DNA from: Bisporella sp. PMI_857
Taxonomy: Eukaryota; Ascomycota; Leotiomycetes; Helotiales; Helotiaceae
Assembly: GCA_021307315.1 (NCBI GenBank)
Contig: JAJSPD010000001.1
Coordinates: 310,001 to 374,000, forward strand
Direction: 5' to 3'
DNA length: 64,000 nucleotides
Position numbers and translations under genes: made by a program. Below are positions 1-10,802 of this stretch, one piece after another. The notes below the pieces were generated by a model, which saw nothing but the letters and a program-made list of their open reading frames with translations, made no database searches and was not told where the DNA came from. Position 1 is the stretch's first letter, and every line of letters starts with the position of its first letter.

Positions 1-1
1 G

Positions 2-1015
2 AGCTCGGAATACTTTATGGCCGGATTTTTTGGTCTTGAGTGGACAAACAATGCTACAATTGAAGTCATTATTGAAGGGGAGGGCTTCAATAACTCTCTT
101 GCAGGCTATGATAACTGTAAGAATGCTAACAATTTCCGCAATCTCGGCGGAAGAAATGCCACCGACGAATGGGTGAGTATATATCTGAAAAACGCGACTG
201 AACGCCTCAAACCTTTGATTGAGGGATTGGATTGGACAATTGAGGATACTTATGCCGCGCAGACGATGTGCCCTTACGAAACGGTATGATAATGTGCTAT
301 TGCTTTTGCGTTTCTGCTAATTTGAACGAAGGTTGCCTATGGATACAGTGCGTTCTGTAACCTCTTCACTTACGATGAATTTGTAGGGTTCGAATACGCA
401 CAAGATCTTTCCTTTGCGGGTGGTTTTGCATTTCAAAGCCCCACAGGAAGATCTGTGGGCATAGGCTATGTTCAGGAAATCGTGGCCAGACTTGAGAACC
501 ACACTTTGGGATACTCAGGGTCCCAGATCAACACGACATTAGATAACAATACCGTCACATTTCCGCTTAACCAGAGTTTATACTTTGATTTTAGCCATGA
601 CACAAACATCATGTCCATCCTAACAGCTTTTGGATTCAAGCAGTTCAACGAATTCTTGCCTAGCACAAGACACCCTGGGGCTCACAATCTTACAGTTTCC
701 CACCTTGAGCCATTCGGCTGCAGGCTTGATATCGAAATAATTAAGACCCCAAAACCTCTTCTTCCAAACCGCACATACGGAGAAGGAAATATTACGACAT
801 ATGTGCATTTTATTTTGAACCAGAGAACCCTTCCTCTTGGGTTCAGTTTCCGAGAATGCGGTGCGGATAGATTGGATGGATGGTGTGAACTCGACAAATT
901 CCTGGAGGTGCAAAAGAAGTCCACAGCACTGGCCAATTACGACTATTCCTGCAATGGAGACTATGAGGTGGCGCCTTATGGCGAGATAATCGATGGGGCA
1001 CCGATTATCAAATAG
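2..1015 (+). CDS. Histidine acid phosphatase / phytase, 5' end outside window
   Basis: Partial gene: the frame is open from base 2 and the N-terminus, with the catalytic RHGxRxP motif of the family, lies upstream of the window. Two exons are visible, 2-283 and 332-1015, split by a 48-bp GT-AG intron (284-331). Translation across it gives an ungapped MCPYET/VAYGYSAFC join. The C-terminal half of the histidine acid phosphatase fold is clear: EYFMAGFFG, a conserved-looking GFEYAQDLSF block, and the proton-donor motif SHDTN followed by MSILTAFG. Many N-x-S/T sequons (NAT, NHT, NTT, NQS, NLT, NRT, NIT) and several cysteines suggest a secreted glycoprotein, as known for fungal phytases and acid phosphatases that release phosphate from phytate or phosphomonoesters. 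Substrate (phytate versus general monoesters) cannot be decided here. Confidence 0.9.
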
Positions 1016-2535
1016 AAAGTGCTTTAAGGAACCAGGCGCAACGTATATACATGTAAAATTAGGCGTATTAGAGATGAAATCGCGGCTTTGTAAACTTGTT
1101 AATAATAGATCATATAATTGAGACGCATTGGCCACGTTCTATGATAGTAGGATTATGTTCTGACATTTTGAAGCTTGATTCAACATATATACCTTTAGAG
1201 AAATGCAATCCCAGTTAAACTTTGGTAAAGAGGCCGGGCTTAGATACCAACGAGATTGTATAATCACAACCTGATGCGCCTAGTAGTACACATAAATAAC
1301 AAGCGCATGGATGTTTGCATAGGTATTTACGTTGGTGTTGCGAGGCTCAGTGATGGTAGTCCCTGAACGCGCCAATACGATGCGTCGGAGATCAACAAAG
1401 GGGAGGCGGAGGGCTTTGAACCAACCTTTTCTAACTCCCCACCGTATGAAGTTACGAGTAGCTATTATGGTGTTTCATGTTTTTTCTAAACCAGATTCAA
1501 AGTCATAACAGGCTGAATCTTGCGAGAAAGCTCGTAAGACGGGTCAATCAAAAAAAAAATTAAAAAAAAATAAGCTCATAGCCTGGTGTTACAATATGGA
1601 ATGCAATACAATTGGAGGAAGGGCGAGACGGTCGAGCCATACTGTGCCCTGCCCTCAGCCCCCCTTACTCAATTAACACCGAACGTATATCGATCATACG
1701 TACTTGCATACAGTACCACACTTGTAAAACTCCCTGCCCCCACAAACCTGCAATGAATCGGACATGCGAAACATGTGGAGTGAGTGGTCTGAGGGGACAT
1801 TGATCCATAAAAAGTAAGCTGACGAAAAGGCTCAGCGCACTCCAAACTCTGCGCTTTCTAGGCAGACTATGGCGTGTAACGGCCAAATGAAAAAGGTATC
1901 ATCACCTGTTGTTGCAGAAGCCATTAATATATCTAAAGTATTGAAATACTATACTGAGGTGTGGAGGTAAAATGATGCTTTTGAATTTAACCTGGGTCTG
2001 AGACTAACAAAAAAGTACGGGGGTTGACTGTGCAGTACCGTAGCAGTGTGTGTGTGTGTGGCAGGACGGCTAGTACCGATTAGTCACTACGGTGGCCTAA
2101 AACAGTAGCCGAATGCCCTCCCTTCCGTTCTTACCACACACCATCAACAACAGATGTTGCCTATCCCATCATTAATTCATTCACATCAATAACTGCATTT
2201 ATTTCAGGGACACGACAAGTTAGCGATTCATTTGGTCTTTTTTGTTTTCATTTGCGGACGATCTATACGCTGGCCTCGCTTCGTGAGCCAGCCTCCACGC
2301 TTTGTTACGACATCTGTAGCCAGAATACTCGGAAATTCATCCACTCGAATAACTGGTGACCACTTGTTCAAGATAGTTGGAACAATACATACGGATTCAC
2401 ATCTTTCGTAGATTTTCTCGAGATATACGAGTGAAGCAACTGTCGGCCGTTGCTTGTCACCAAAGTCTACAATTCTGGCAGACATTCGCTCTGGCGAAGG
2501 TCTCACAACAATTCCAGCAACATTGAAGGCTCACT
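1016..2535. other. Intergenic, no supportable gene
   Basis: About 1.5 kb between the phosphatase stop and the IRE1 start. It holds interrupted poly-A runs (about 1551-1570), a short (GT)n microsatellite (about 2046-2060) and small ORFs on both strands without protein-like character. The last few hundred bases presumably hold the IRE1 promoter and 5' leader; I could not identify a specific element. Confidence 0.6.
2046..2060. repeat. (GT)n microsatellite
   Basis: A run of about seven GT dinucleotides some 480 bp upstream of the IRE1 start codon. It is seen directly; no function is implied. Confidence 0.85.
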
Positions 2536-5500
2536 ATGCCGCCAAGGCGGCTACCTGGAGATGGCATCGTCGTCAATTATATGCGATTTTGCCTAGTACT
2601 TCTTGCATTGGCACCATGGCTAGGTGAATCCCAGCGAGTCGAAGCTCAGCAGCAGCAACGACGGATACAGCATGAGTCCCCTCATGAAAATCTCGAGGCC
2701 GAGGTCCTCTCTACTCTCGAGGTCACAACAGTGCGGCAACTCGAGACACCTCACATCTTCTCGCGAAGGAAGAATACCAACGTGGATGAGAATAAGAAGC
2801 AGCGTTTGAACAACGATGCGAGCGCCACAACTTTGGCTCCGGCGATATCCGCCGTTGCAGCACCAACTTCAGGATTGTCCTCGAGATCTACTCCAGGGAT
2901 GATCACGCCGCACATTGCGCGGAGTCTTGAAGATTGGGAAGTCGAAGACTTTGTACTTCTGGCGACCGTCGATGGGAAATTATACGCAGTGGATCGGACA
3001 ACAGGGAGGCAGATATGGGAGCCTGTTGTGTCCGAAAAGCCAATGGTAGAAACGATCTATTATCGACGCAATTTGTCGTCTATAAGAGACGAACACTCCG
3101 CGTCAACGATTGACGATTACATATGGGCTATTGAGCCAAGTCGAGATGGCACCATTTATATATACCGGCCGGATGGACCTAAACCGGGATTGGTGAACAC
3201 TGGCCTCACTATGAAGAAACTGGTTGAAGAATGGGAAGCGTGGACTGATACCGAGAAGGATATTACATTTACGGGGAAGAAGGAGACCACGGTTTTCAAA
3301 TTTGATGCTGGAAATGGGAAGTTAATGACATGGTTTGGCTCCACAAATACTATCGTTAACGAGGGCAGCTGCTCGAAACCAAATGGTCTCGTTGATAATG
3401 AGGAGTGTAAGCCCAACGCAACGTTTTCTCTTGGCCGGACAGAGTACACCGTGGGAATCAGTAGACATTCGGATAACCAACAAATTGCAACTTTGAAGTT
3501 CAGCGAGTGGGTTCCAAATAACTACGACAACGATTTGATTCGCCAATATCGTTCTACAATGGATAGGAGATACATTGAAACCAGTCATGACGGCTCTATT
3601 ACCGGCGTGGTCGTCGAGAATGATGGAAGTATTGATGCAAAGTGGGGCCAGAAGCTCACTTCACCTGTGGCTCGAGTTTTTGATGTTGCAAAGCCCTGGG
3701 GAGAGGGCAAGGATGAATCTAAGCTCACGGTTCTTCCACAACCTACACGGCCTCAGTCTGATGAAGAAAAGAGTCAACGTGTTGGAAATATTTTCTTAAA
3801 TCAGACCGAGAGCGGGAGCTGGTATGCAATGTCGAGTGACTTTTATCCTGGTATATTCGGAGGCAAAGGCGTGGGTCTAGCACAATGCGAGCAGAATGAC
3901 TGGCGACAGTACCGAGATGGGCATGGGTGGTATGATTTGAACGACAAACAACAAAACAAAGCGCTCGTTGGCCTTCATTCCCTTGAAGGTAAACGGACTG
4001 GTCTTTTGTCCATTGCTGGTCGTTCTTCTAACGAAAATGTGAGCGGCGATCCATACGATACGGCTTTGCCATCGGCTTTACAACAGATTCAAGAATTGCC
4101 AGCCCGAGGAGCGGATTGGGTTTATGATTTGGTTCGTAACCCTCTTCTATGGCTACTGCTCCTCGCCGCCGCCTGCAGCAATTGGCGACGGATTAAGCAG
4201 TTTTTCAAAGAGATATCAGTTCAGAAGGTTGTACCACCAGAGACAGAATCGTTGGTCTCTTCTGAGGTGGAGCCGCCACCAAAGCTTGACGCAATCCCCA
4301 CGATTCAGGAGGACAAAGTATTAGAGGTTCAGAATCTCCAAAAGCCAGAGAATCATGTACAATCAGATCTTGAGAGTGGCATAGAGGAGACCCCAAATGC
4401 TCTTTCACCCGATAAGTCTCTAACGGCTCCAAGTGTGAAGGAGAAGAAGCATGCCAGAGGGAAGAGAGGGGGCAAGAAGCATCAGAAGGGCAAACAACGG
4501 TCTGCCTCCCAGAGTGGTTCGCAGGATCCTGAACCTTCTAAAACGGTGGATGAGATAGTCAAAGATGCTCAAAAGATCGGAGCGCAGGCTGAGAAACGTG
4601 AACCTGATATCAGAACTGTTCCTGATGATCCCACCAGTATATCTAGTCCTATTCTCAAAGTCGGTGGTCAGCTCGAGATCAACCAAAATAAGATGATTGG
4701 GAGCGGTAGCAATGGCACGCTGGTATACGAGGGAACTTTTGATGGCCGTCCGGTTGCAGTCAAGAGAATGCTCATTCAATTCTTCGAAATAGCGTCACAG
4801 GAGACAAGGTTGCTGAGGGAAAGTGATGATCACCCTAATGTCATCCGTTACTTCACGCAGCAGCATGCAGCAGATTTTCTCTACATCGCCCTCGAGCTTT
4901 GCCCAGCTTCTCTTGCTGATGTCATTGACAAGCCACAAAAGTTCCCTGACTTGGCACGAAAAGGGGAGCAGGATTTGCCCAATGTGCTCTATCAGATTAC
5001 CAATGGTCTTTCCCACCTCCACAAGCTTCGGATTGTCCATCGAGATTTGAAGCCGCAAAATATTCTTGTCAACACGGACAAAGATGGAAACCCACGGTTA
5101 CTTGTTTCTGACTTTGGGTTGTGCAAAAAGCTTGATGGCGAACAATCCTCTTTCCGAGCAACAACAGCCCACGCTGCAGGGACATCCGGCTGGCGGGCAC
5201 CTGAATTGCTACTCGATGACGATGCAAACCATAGCACAACTGTGATTGATAGCAGTACGAACGGCGATTCTGGATCTGGTCCACTGATCAGTGCTGACTT
5301 GATGCCCCACAGACGAGCCACTCGGGCCATAGACATTTTCTCGCTTGGTCTGGTATTCTTCTACGTACTGACTAAAGGAGCACATCCATTTGATCGCAAG
5401 AATGAACATTACATGCGTGAGGTGAACATCCGCAAAGGCGATCATGATCTGTCGAAACTTGATGTTCTTGGAGATTATGCTTTTGAGGCCAAGGACCTTA

Positions 5501-5988
5501 TCCGCTCCATGTTGAGTCCAGACCCCAAACGTCGCCCGTCCGCGGTGGATGTCATGTCACACCCGTTCTTCTGGCCTGCTAAGAAACGACTCAACTTCTT
5601 GGTCGATGTTTCAGATCATTTCGAAAAAGAGCCTCGTGAGCCACCATCGTGGAAATTGCAAGCTCTAGAGGACTATGCGCAAATCGTTTGCAAAGGTGAC
5701 TTCCTCAAACACCTTCCAAAGGACTTCGTCGAGTCTATGGGCAAGCAGCGCAAATATACTGGTTCCAGGTTGCTTGACCTGCTCCGAGCACTTCGCAATA
5801 AAAAAAACCATTATGAGGACATGAGCGATAAGTTGAAGAAGGATGTAGGGCCTTTACCGGATGGCTACTTGGGTTTTTGGACTAGGAGATTCCCAGATCT
5901 CCTAATCACATGCTGGAATGTGATATATAATATTGAGGATGATCAGACTGACCGGTTCAGAGATTATTATGGCCCAGCAATGCTCTAA
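2536..5988 (+). CDS. IRE1: IRE1: ER stress sensor kinase/endoribonuclease
   Basis: Single-exon gene of 1,150 residues, close to the usual fungal length. The product is the ER transmembrane sensor of the unfolded protein response, which on activation splices the HAC1/hacA mRNA. Order: a signal anchor after a short N-terminal extension (about residues 15-35, MRFCLVLLALAPWLG); a luminal beta-propeller-like sensor region (about 130-500, with the AVDRTTGRQIWEP repeat typical of the family); one transmembrane helix (about 535-552, NPLLWLLLLAAACS); a basic linker; a kinase domain from about residue 716 (glycine loop GSGSNG, VAVKRM with K743, HRDLKPQN at 835-842, DFG at 859-861); and the C-terminal KEN ribonuclease domain with NKKNHY, placing the expected catalytic histidine at 1092. 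The ATG at 2536 is the first in frame and precedes a plausible signal sequence; an alternative methionine lies at residue 16. All catalytic motifs are intact. Confidence 0.97.
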   Translation: MPPRRLPGDGIVVNYMRFCLVLLALAPWLGESQRVEAQQQQRRIQHESPHENLEAEVLSTLEVTTVRQLETPHIFSRRKNTNVDENKKQRLNNDASATTLAPAISAVAAPTSGLSSRSTPGMITPHIARSLEDWEVEDFVLLATVDGKLYAVDRTTGRQIWEPVVSEKPMVETIYYRRNLSSIRDEHSASTIDDYIWAIEPSRDGTIYIYRPDGPKPGLVNTGLTMKKLVEEWEAWTDTEKDITFTGKKETTVFKFDAGNGKLMTWFGSTNTIVNEGSCSKPNGLVDNEECKPNATFSLGRTEYTVGISRHSDNQQIATLKFSEWVPNNYDNDLIRQYRSTMDRRYIETSHDGSITGVVVENDGSIDAKWGQKLTSPVARVFDVAKPWGEGKDESKLTVLPQPTRPQSDEEKSQRVGNIFLNQTESGSWYAMSSDFYPGIFGGKGVGLAQCEQNDWRQYRDGHGWYDLNDKQQNKALVGLHSLEGKRTGLLSIAGRSSNENVSGDPYDTALPSALQQIQELPARGADWVYDLVRNPLLWLLLLAAACSNWRRIKQFFKEISVQKVVPPETESLVSSEVEPPPKLDAIPTIQEDKVLEVQNLQKPENHVQSDLESGIEETPNALSPDKSLTAPSVKEKKHARGKRGGKKHQKGKQRSASQSGSQDPEPSKTVDEIVKDAQKIGAQAEKREPDIRTVPDDPTSISSPILKVGGQLEINQNKMIGSGSNGTLVYEGTFDGRPVAVKRMLIQFFEIASQETRLLRESDDHPNVIRYFTQQHAADFLYIALELCPASLADVIDKPQKFPDLARKGEQDLPNVLYQITNGLSHLHKLRIVHRDLKPQNILVNTDKDGNPRLLVSDFGLCKKLDGEQSSFRATTAHAAGTSGWRAPELLLDDDANHSTTVIDSSTNGDSGSGPLISADLMPHRRATRAIDIFSLGLVFFYVLTKGAHPFDRKNEHYMREVNIRKGDHDLSKLDVLGDYAFEAKDLIRSMLSPDPKRRPSAVDVMSHPFFWPAKKRLNFLVDVSDHFEKEPREPPSWKLQALEDYAQIVCKGDFLKHLPKDFVESMGKQRKYTGSRLLDLLRALRNKKNHYEDMSDKLKKDVGPLPDGYLGFWTRRFPDLLITCWNVIYNIEDDQTDRFRDYYGPAML

Positions 5989-8600
5989 TCTACCATAATG
6001 AGACGGAAGAGAGTTGAGAGAGTTCAATGATTTTAGTGATTAGGATGAGGAAAATGATAACGACTCGTTTTTAGCGCTCAGGATTTGCCACTTACCATAT
6101 ATTATAATTTGCTCTCTGTTTCTTATTGTCTTTTTTTAATTTGCCTTGTTCCTAAGCACGGACAGCATACAATTTGTTAAGACAGAGTTACTGTGGCAAG
6201 CATTCCTGCTAGACTACAAAATGTTGTGAATGAAGTCGCAGTGCTAGACAATTCGTGTGCAGAGGATTTTCTCAATACACTCGTATAGCTTCGCATGGAG
6301 TCTGTCTTGCACATCGCACCACAATGAAATTATTCCGACAAGCTTCCTTTAAGTCATAAACCAGCTTTTGGACACTTGTGTATATGCATTTTACACAACA
6401 ACTTGTGCCACATGGCCACAGTCTTATTTAAATTACTACTACGGAAAAGGATTGAATCTCCACAAATCCCCATGTAGCATCAAATTAGAACAATGATACC
6501 TCTTGGTTGACAACAAGGTATCTACGCAGACCTCTGCTTTGTCGAGTACCCTAGTTTTCTCAGAGTAAAAGGCTTTTCCCGATCTTTGAATCCTTCTCAC
6601 AGCCTTGAACGTTGCGTATGGAAATTTTGAACGCGAAATCATTGTTTTTAGGGCATAAACCTATATTTAACATAAAAAGTGTAATAAGTGTTACCTTTTG
6701 TATAGATAGGAACTCATATCTTTCCAAGTAGATCATCAACCATTGAACTTTGGTTCAGTTTCACATTTTTTCACCCTTTCTCAAATTTCAGCGGGCCATT
6801 CCTCATTTCTGCCCTTTTCGGGTTTTCAAAGAATTTACAAGCTCCTAAATATGCTGTTGGAACACTTCAAATATGCCACACTCATCGTAGCTCCCCTACA
6901 CCAATTTGCTTCCGTTGCCATGCCACGAAAAGGGTCGACTGGTTACGAGTAATGTTCCCAGGAGGAATTATCGGAAACTACTTCGAAGCTAATGGTGCGA
7001 TGAGGGACGAACAGCCGGCCGAGTTTGCATTAGCGACTTCCACAGATGTGCTAAGACTAATAAATCAACGCAATTTAACCTCAAAAACGCATTTTCTAAA
7101 TTCATCTTAGGCCATAAAAGATAATAAATCTTCCTCCAAAAGGTGTAACAATCCTCGTGTCCGGCGATTAATAACTAGACGTTTTGTCGACGCCATAGAC
7201 CGCAGCACTGGCGGCCACGATGAAGATACTGTCGTTACAATAACCAATTACAAGGCAGGCTTGGAGGTGACTGGCAGCCCAGTCTTCACATACAACCATG
7301 ATCATGGCTTCATTCTTGTGGGCAGAAATGTGAGCGCAACTGTGCGGAAGCAGGGATGGAAGGTTATCCATCGGATAATGAGGGCGACGCGGAAGAGGAT
7401 GGGTAAGCCCAACCTGCGGGACTCAAGCAGCGGGAGCCCTACGACTGAAGCTCCTCTGAGAGAGTTATGACCTAGTACCGCGGGTAAGTTTGACAATAAG
7501 GTGAAGCCCGGGAATCCCTAGTAGGTCCAGGAGCAAGCCTGGACGGAAGCCTGGCAAGCCTCGGTCTCTACCACGCGGTGGCCTAGATAAGCTCTGCTCC
7601 GAGTTTGAAGTTTAAAGAATATAAAGAGAAGAGTCCGCATAGACATGCATTAGATAAAGATATAGTTTGGTATGAAGCTGGAATCGACGCTTCTGGATGT
7701 GCATTTGGAAATCATTGGTTTGGTTGTATATTTTAAAAGCATGCTATCGAAAATTTACTATCGAGTTATACATAAATTACCAGACCTTGTTTGGTTGAAC
7801 CTATTTGAGCTTTGCGGTTGAAGATATTAGAGATATCGAAGTATTATCGCATAACTTCATGGGTATATGAAAGTTGCGTGAGACTATCAAACTGATTGGA
7901 AAGAATCGAAACAGCCTTTGTACGTTTGGGCTTTCTTTCCCTCCAGGCTTAACTACACTAAAACATATAAAGAGCGATTATAAATCGTTGCAAGTTTCCT
8001 GATCTTTTATTATCACAACATCCGAGGTTGATAGCCAAGGAGAGGGCCAAGCCCTAAAACAGGCGGTTGACCCACCAAGGCAGTTGTGGCCAATGGTCAT
8101 GGGTGTTATTACGCTCGCGAGAAAGCTTGTCTTTTCCTAAATAGGAGTGCTGGAAGTTGCCCCGCAGCAGCTACACCACCGGACAAACAGCATGCCGCGC
8201 CTCTACGCGTTCACTACATCTGCCTGTACTCATATCATTGATTGATCTATTCTTTTTCCTTTCCTTTCTTGTATATATATTTAATGATAATTGTCTAGCT
8301 GTTCCTTAATCGCTAATTTTTAAAACTACTGCGCTCTCCGCAACTCTCAAACCTCTCGCTGCTCCCAACTCGAAACAGGATCTCCTTCAAGTTCAAGTTC
8401 GAGTTCGAGTTTCTTCCATTTGCAAATATCTACTGAAGGCAAGAGTTCAATTACAAAGTCTGTTGTCTTAAGCTTGAACCTAAGCTATTTAACTGCTTCG
8501 AACGTTGCACAAAAAAACTGTCATTGGACTTTGCACTACAATATCCTTCTAAGAATTTTGGAGGACCGAGGGCTGTACTAAAGCATAGACACGGTCGAAA
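5989..8600. other. Long intergenic region with an orphan GC-richer patch
   Basis: About 2.6 kb. The first part is AT-rich 3' flank of IRE1. Between about 7145 and 7580 composition becomes more GC-rich. One plus-strand frame is open there for over 100 codons, ending at a stop at 7468-7470, but lacks an ATG. I do not recognise the peptide; it may be a remnant exon. Near 8389-8415 there is a short GTTCAA/GTTCGA hexamer run in the presumed 5' leader of the P450. No RNA gene was recognised. Confidence 0.5.
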
Positions 8601-10334
8601 ATGGGGGTTGTTCCTGTCAAGACTCTCGGAGTGCTTTCTGCCATATCCACAATTGGGCTGGTGCAGTATAAGCCAGGTTTACTTCTCTTTTCAAACCCCT
8701 CATACCTCGGCGCGTTTTTGCAACTCTTCATATTCCTCTCTGCAGGATGGCTATTCTGGTATGTGATATTGTATCCATACTACTTCTCGCCACTGCGACA
8801 CCTCCCGGGTCCGCCTGGCGGCAGTTGGTGGAACGGTCAATGGCACCGAATCTCAGGGGAAGCAACTGGCGCACCCATGATTGACTGGTAAAGTTTTTCT
8901 CAATATTCTATACAATGTTCACACGCCTAATGGCAAGACTTTAGGATCAATAGCGTACCTAACAATGGCATCATCCGATATAAAGGAATGTTCAATGGCG
9001 AACGACTCTTTATTACACATCCGAAAGCCCTCAGCGAAGTCATGACAACGAGGAACTATGACTTTATCAAGCCTTCACATGTTGCAGGGTTTCTTGGGAG
9101 GGTCCTCGGAATAGGCGTTCTGCTTGCAGAAGGGGATGAGCATAAGAAACAGAGGAAGAACCTCGCGCCAGCATTTGCGTTCCGACATATCAAAGATCTA
9201 TATCCAGTATTCTGGGATAAGTCGAGAGATGCTGTTCTGGCAATGTGTAAAGAATTTGAAGCGAAAGGAGCCAAAGACAACTCAAGGTCAGCATCGCAGG
9301 ACGCCGCGGCGGTCATGGAGGTTGGGGAGTGGACAAGCAGGGCTACATTAGACATCATTGGCATAGCAGCTTTGGGCCAAGATTTCAGCTCAATTTCGAA
9401 TCCACGCACAAGTCTCAGCACTTCATACAGGAGGGTATTCAAACCATCCCGTCAAGCTCAAATCCTTGGACTGTTGAATCTCTTCTTGCATCCATTGATC
9501 GTTCGAAATATTCCCATGAAAAGGAATGGAGAGATCGAGGCGGCTGCAGCAGTAATAAGATCCACATGCAGGCAGCAAATCCGTGCCAAAAAGGAGAAGT
9601 TGGAGAAGGATGAGCTGACAGATATTGATATCCTCAGCGTAGCTCTAAAAAGTGGAGGCTTTACAGAAGAGCAACTTGTTGATCAGATGATGACTTTCCT
9701 AGCTGCTGGGCATGAGACTACTGCAACAGCCATGGTATGGGCAATCTACATGCTATGTCTGCATCCGGATGTACAGACTCGATTACGGAAAGAAATTAGG
9801 CAAAACCTCCCGAGTATTGAGGAGCAAGCAACAATGACAAGCCAAGCCATCGACCATCTTCCCTACCTAAATGCCGTCCTTAATGAAGTCCTACGTTACT
9901 TCCCGCCGGTTCCTCTGACCATCCGAGAATCCGTCCGCGATACTACAATAATAGGAGAGTTTATTCCTAAGGGTACTCGCATTATGCTTATCCCTAAAGC
10001 AGTCAACAAGTCGGAGTCTCTATGGGGTCCCGATGCTCTCAAATTTAACCCAGATCGCTGGCTTCCATCTCCCACCAACCCACAGAGCGCGAGCGGTGGC
10101 GCCGCAAGTAACTACTCATTCATGACTTTTCTGCATGGTCCACGGTCTTGCATTGGGCAGAAGTTCGCACAAGCGGAATTCGCCTGTCTGCTTGCTGCGT
10201 GGGTGGGACGGTTTGAGTTTGCGCTGCGAGATGAGTTGGAGTACGACGAGCGGAATGTTCTAATTAAGGGAGGCGTCACGTCCAAACCTGCGAAGGGCCT
10301 TCATGTGAAAACGAAGATTGTGCCTGGGTGGTGA
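8601..10334 (+). CDS. Cytochrome P450 monooxygenase
   Basis: Two exons, 8601-8887 and 8945-10334, with a 57-bp GT-AG intron; the product is 558 residues. An N-terminal membrane anchor (AFLQLFIFLSAGWLFWYV) followed by a proline-rich hinge (RHLPGPPGG) marks an ER-bound class II P450, which needs NADPH-P450 reductase supplied elsewhere. Diagnostic motifs are present: the oxygen-activation helix AAGHETT (residues 349-355), ExxR in NEVLRY (E410, R413), and the haem-binding stretch FLHGPRSCIGQ with ligand Cys498. The overall pattern resembles the CYP4/DIT2-like fungal P450s. Substrate is unknown and no biosynthetic genes flank it, so a specialised pathway is not indicated. The ATG at 8601 is chosen because it starts directly upstream of the anchor. 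Confidence 0.95.
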
Positions 10335-10802
10335 TTTCCTCTAGCTTTGCACTATGCCTGATGAATTAGATAATGCATAAGTGGTGTTTTAGTGAGTTCG
10401 TTGAGAAGCTATATGAGGTATATACAAGATTATTTGTATTATCTAAGACTTTATATTTCACCTACATACTCTACTATTCTTGCATCGGCTGATAACTCGC
10501 TCTTTGTTATCTTCTCTGAAAATGCCGCTCGTCTCCAAACGAGGATACAGAGTCCCATTCAGCCTGTGAACTCTAGTTGCACCTCGTGTCTTCCCATTTA
10601 AACAGGGCACTACCACTCAACTTAAGCTCTGAAGCCACCTCCTTCAAGTGCTAAAACTATCTTATTACCGTAAAGCTATGCTGCTTGGGCAGTACTTTTG
10701 GCAAATGGTCGAAAGAAGAGGTACAGAAGAGCTAGAAAACCCGCCAAACTCCAGGAAATCACCAATAATAGCCGGCTACACTATGAGCATATATCTGTAG
10801 CA
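10335..10802. other. Intergenic 3' flank
   Basis: AT-rich downstream region of the P450 gene; only small ORFs without family resemblance. It presumably holds polyadenylation signals. Nothing else seen. Confidence 0.5.

Noticed and set aside
3156..5445. Several long ORFs antisense to IRE1 and in other frames
   Set aside because: They overlap a fully supported coding frame and show no domains; shadows of it.
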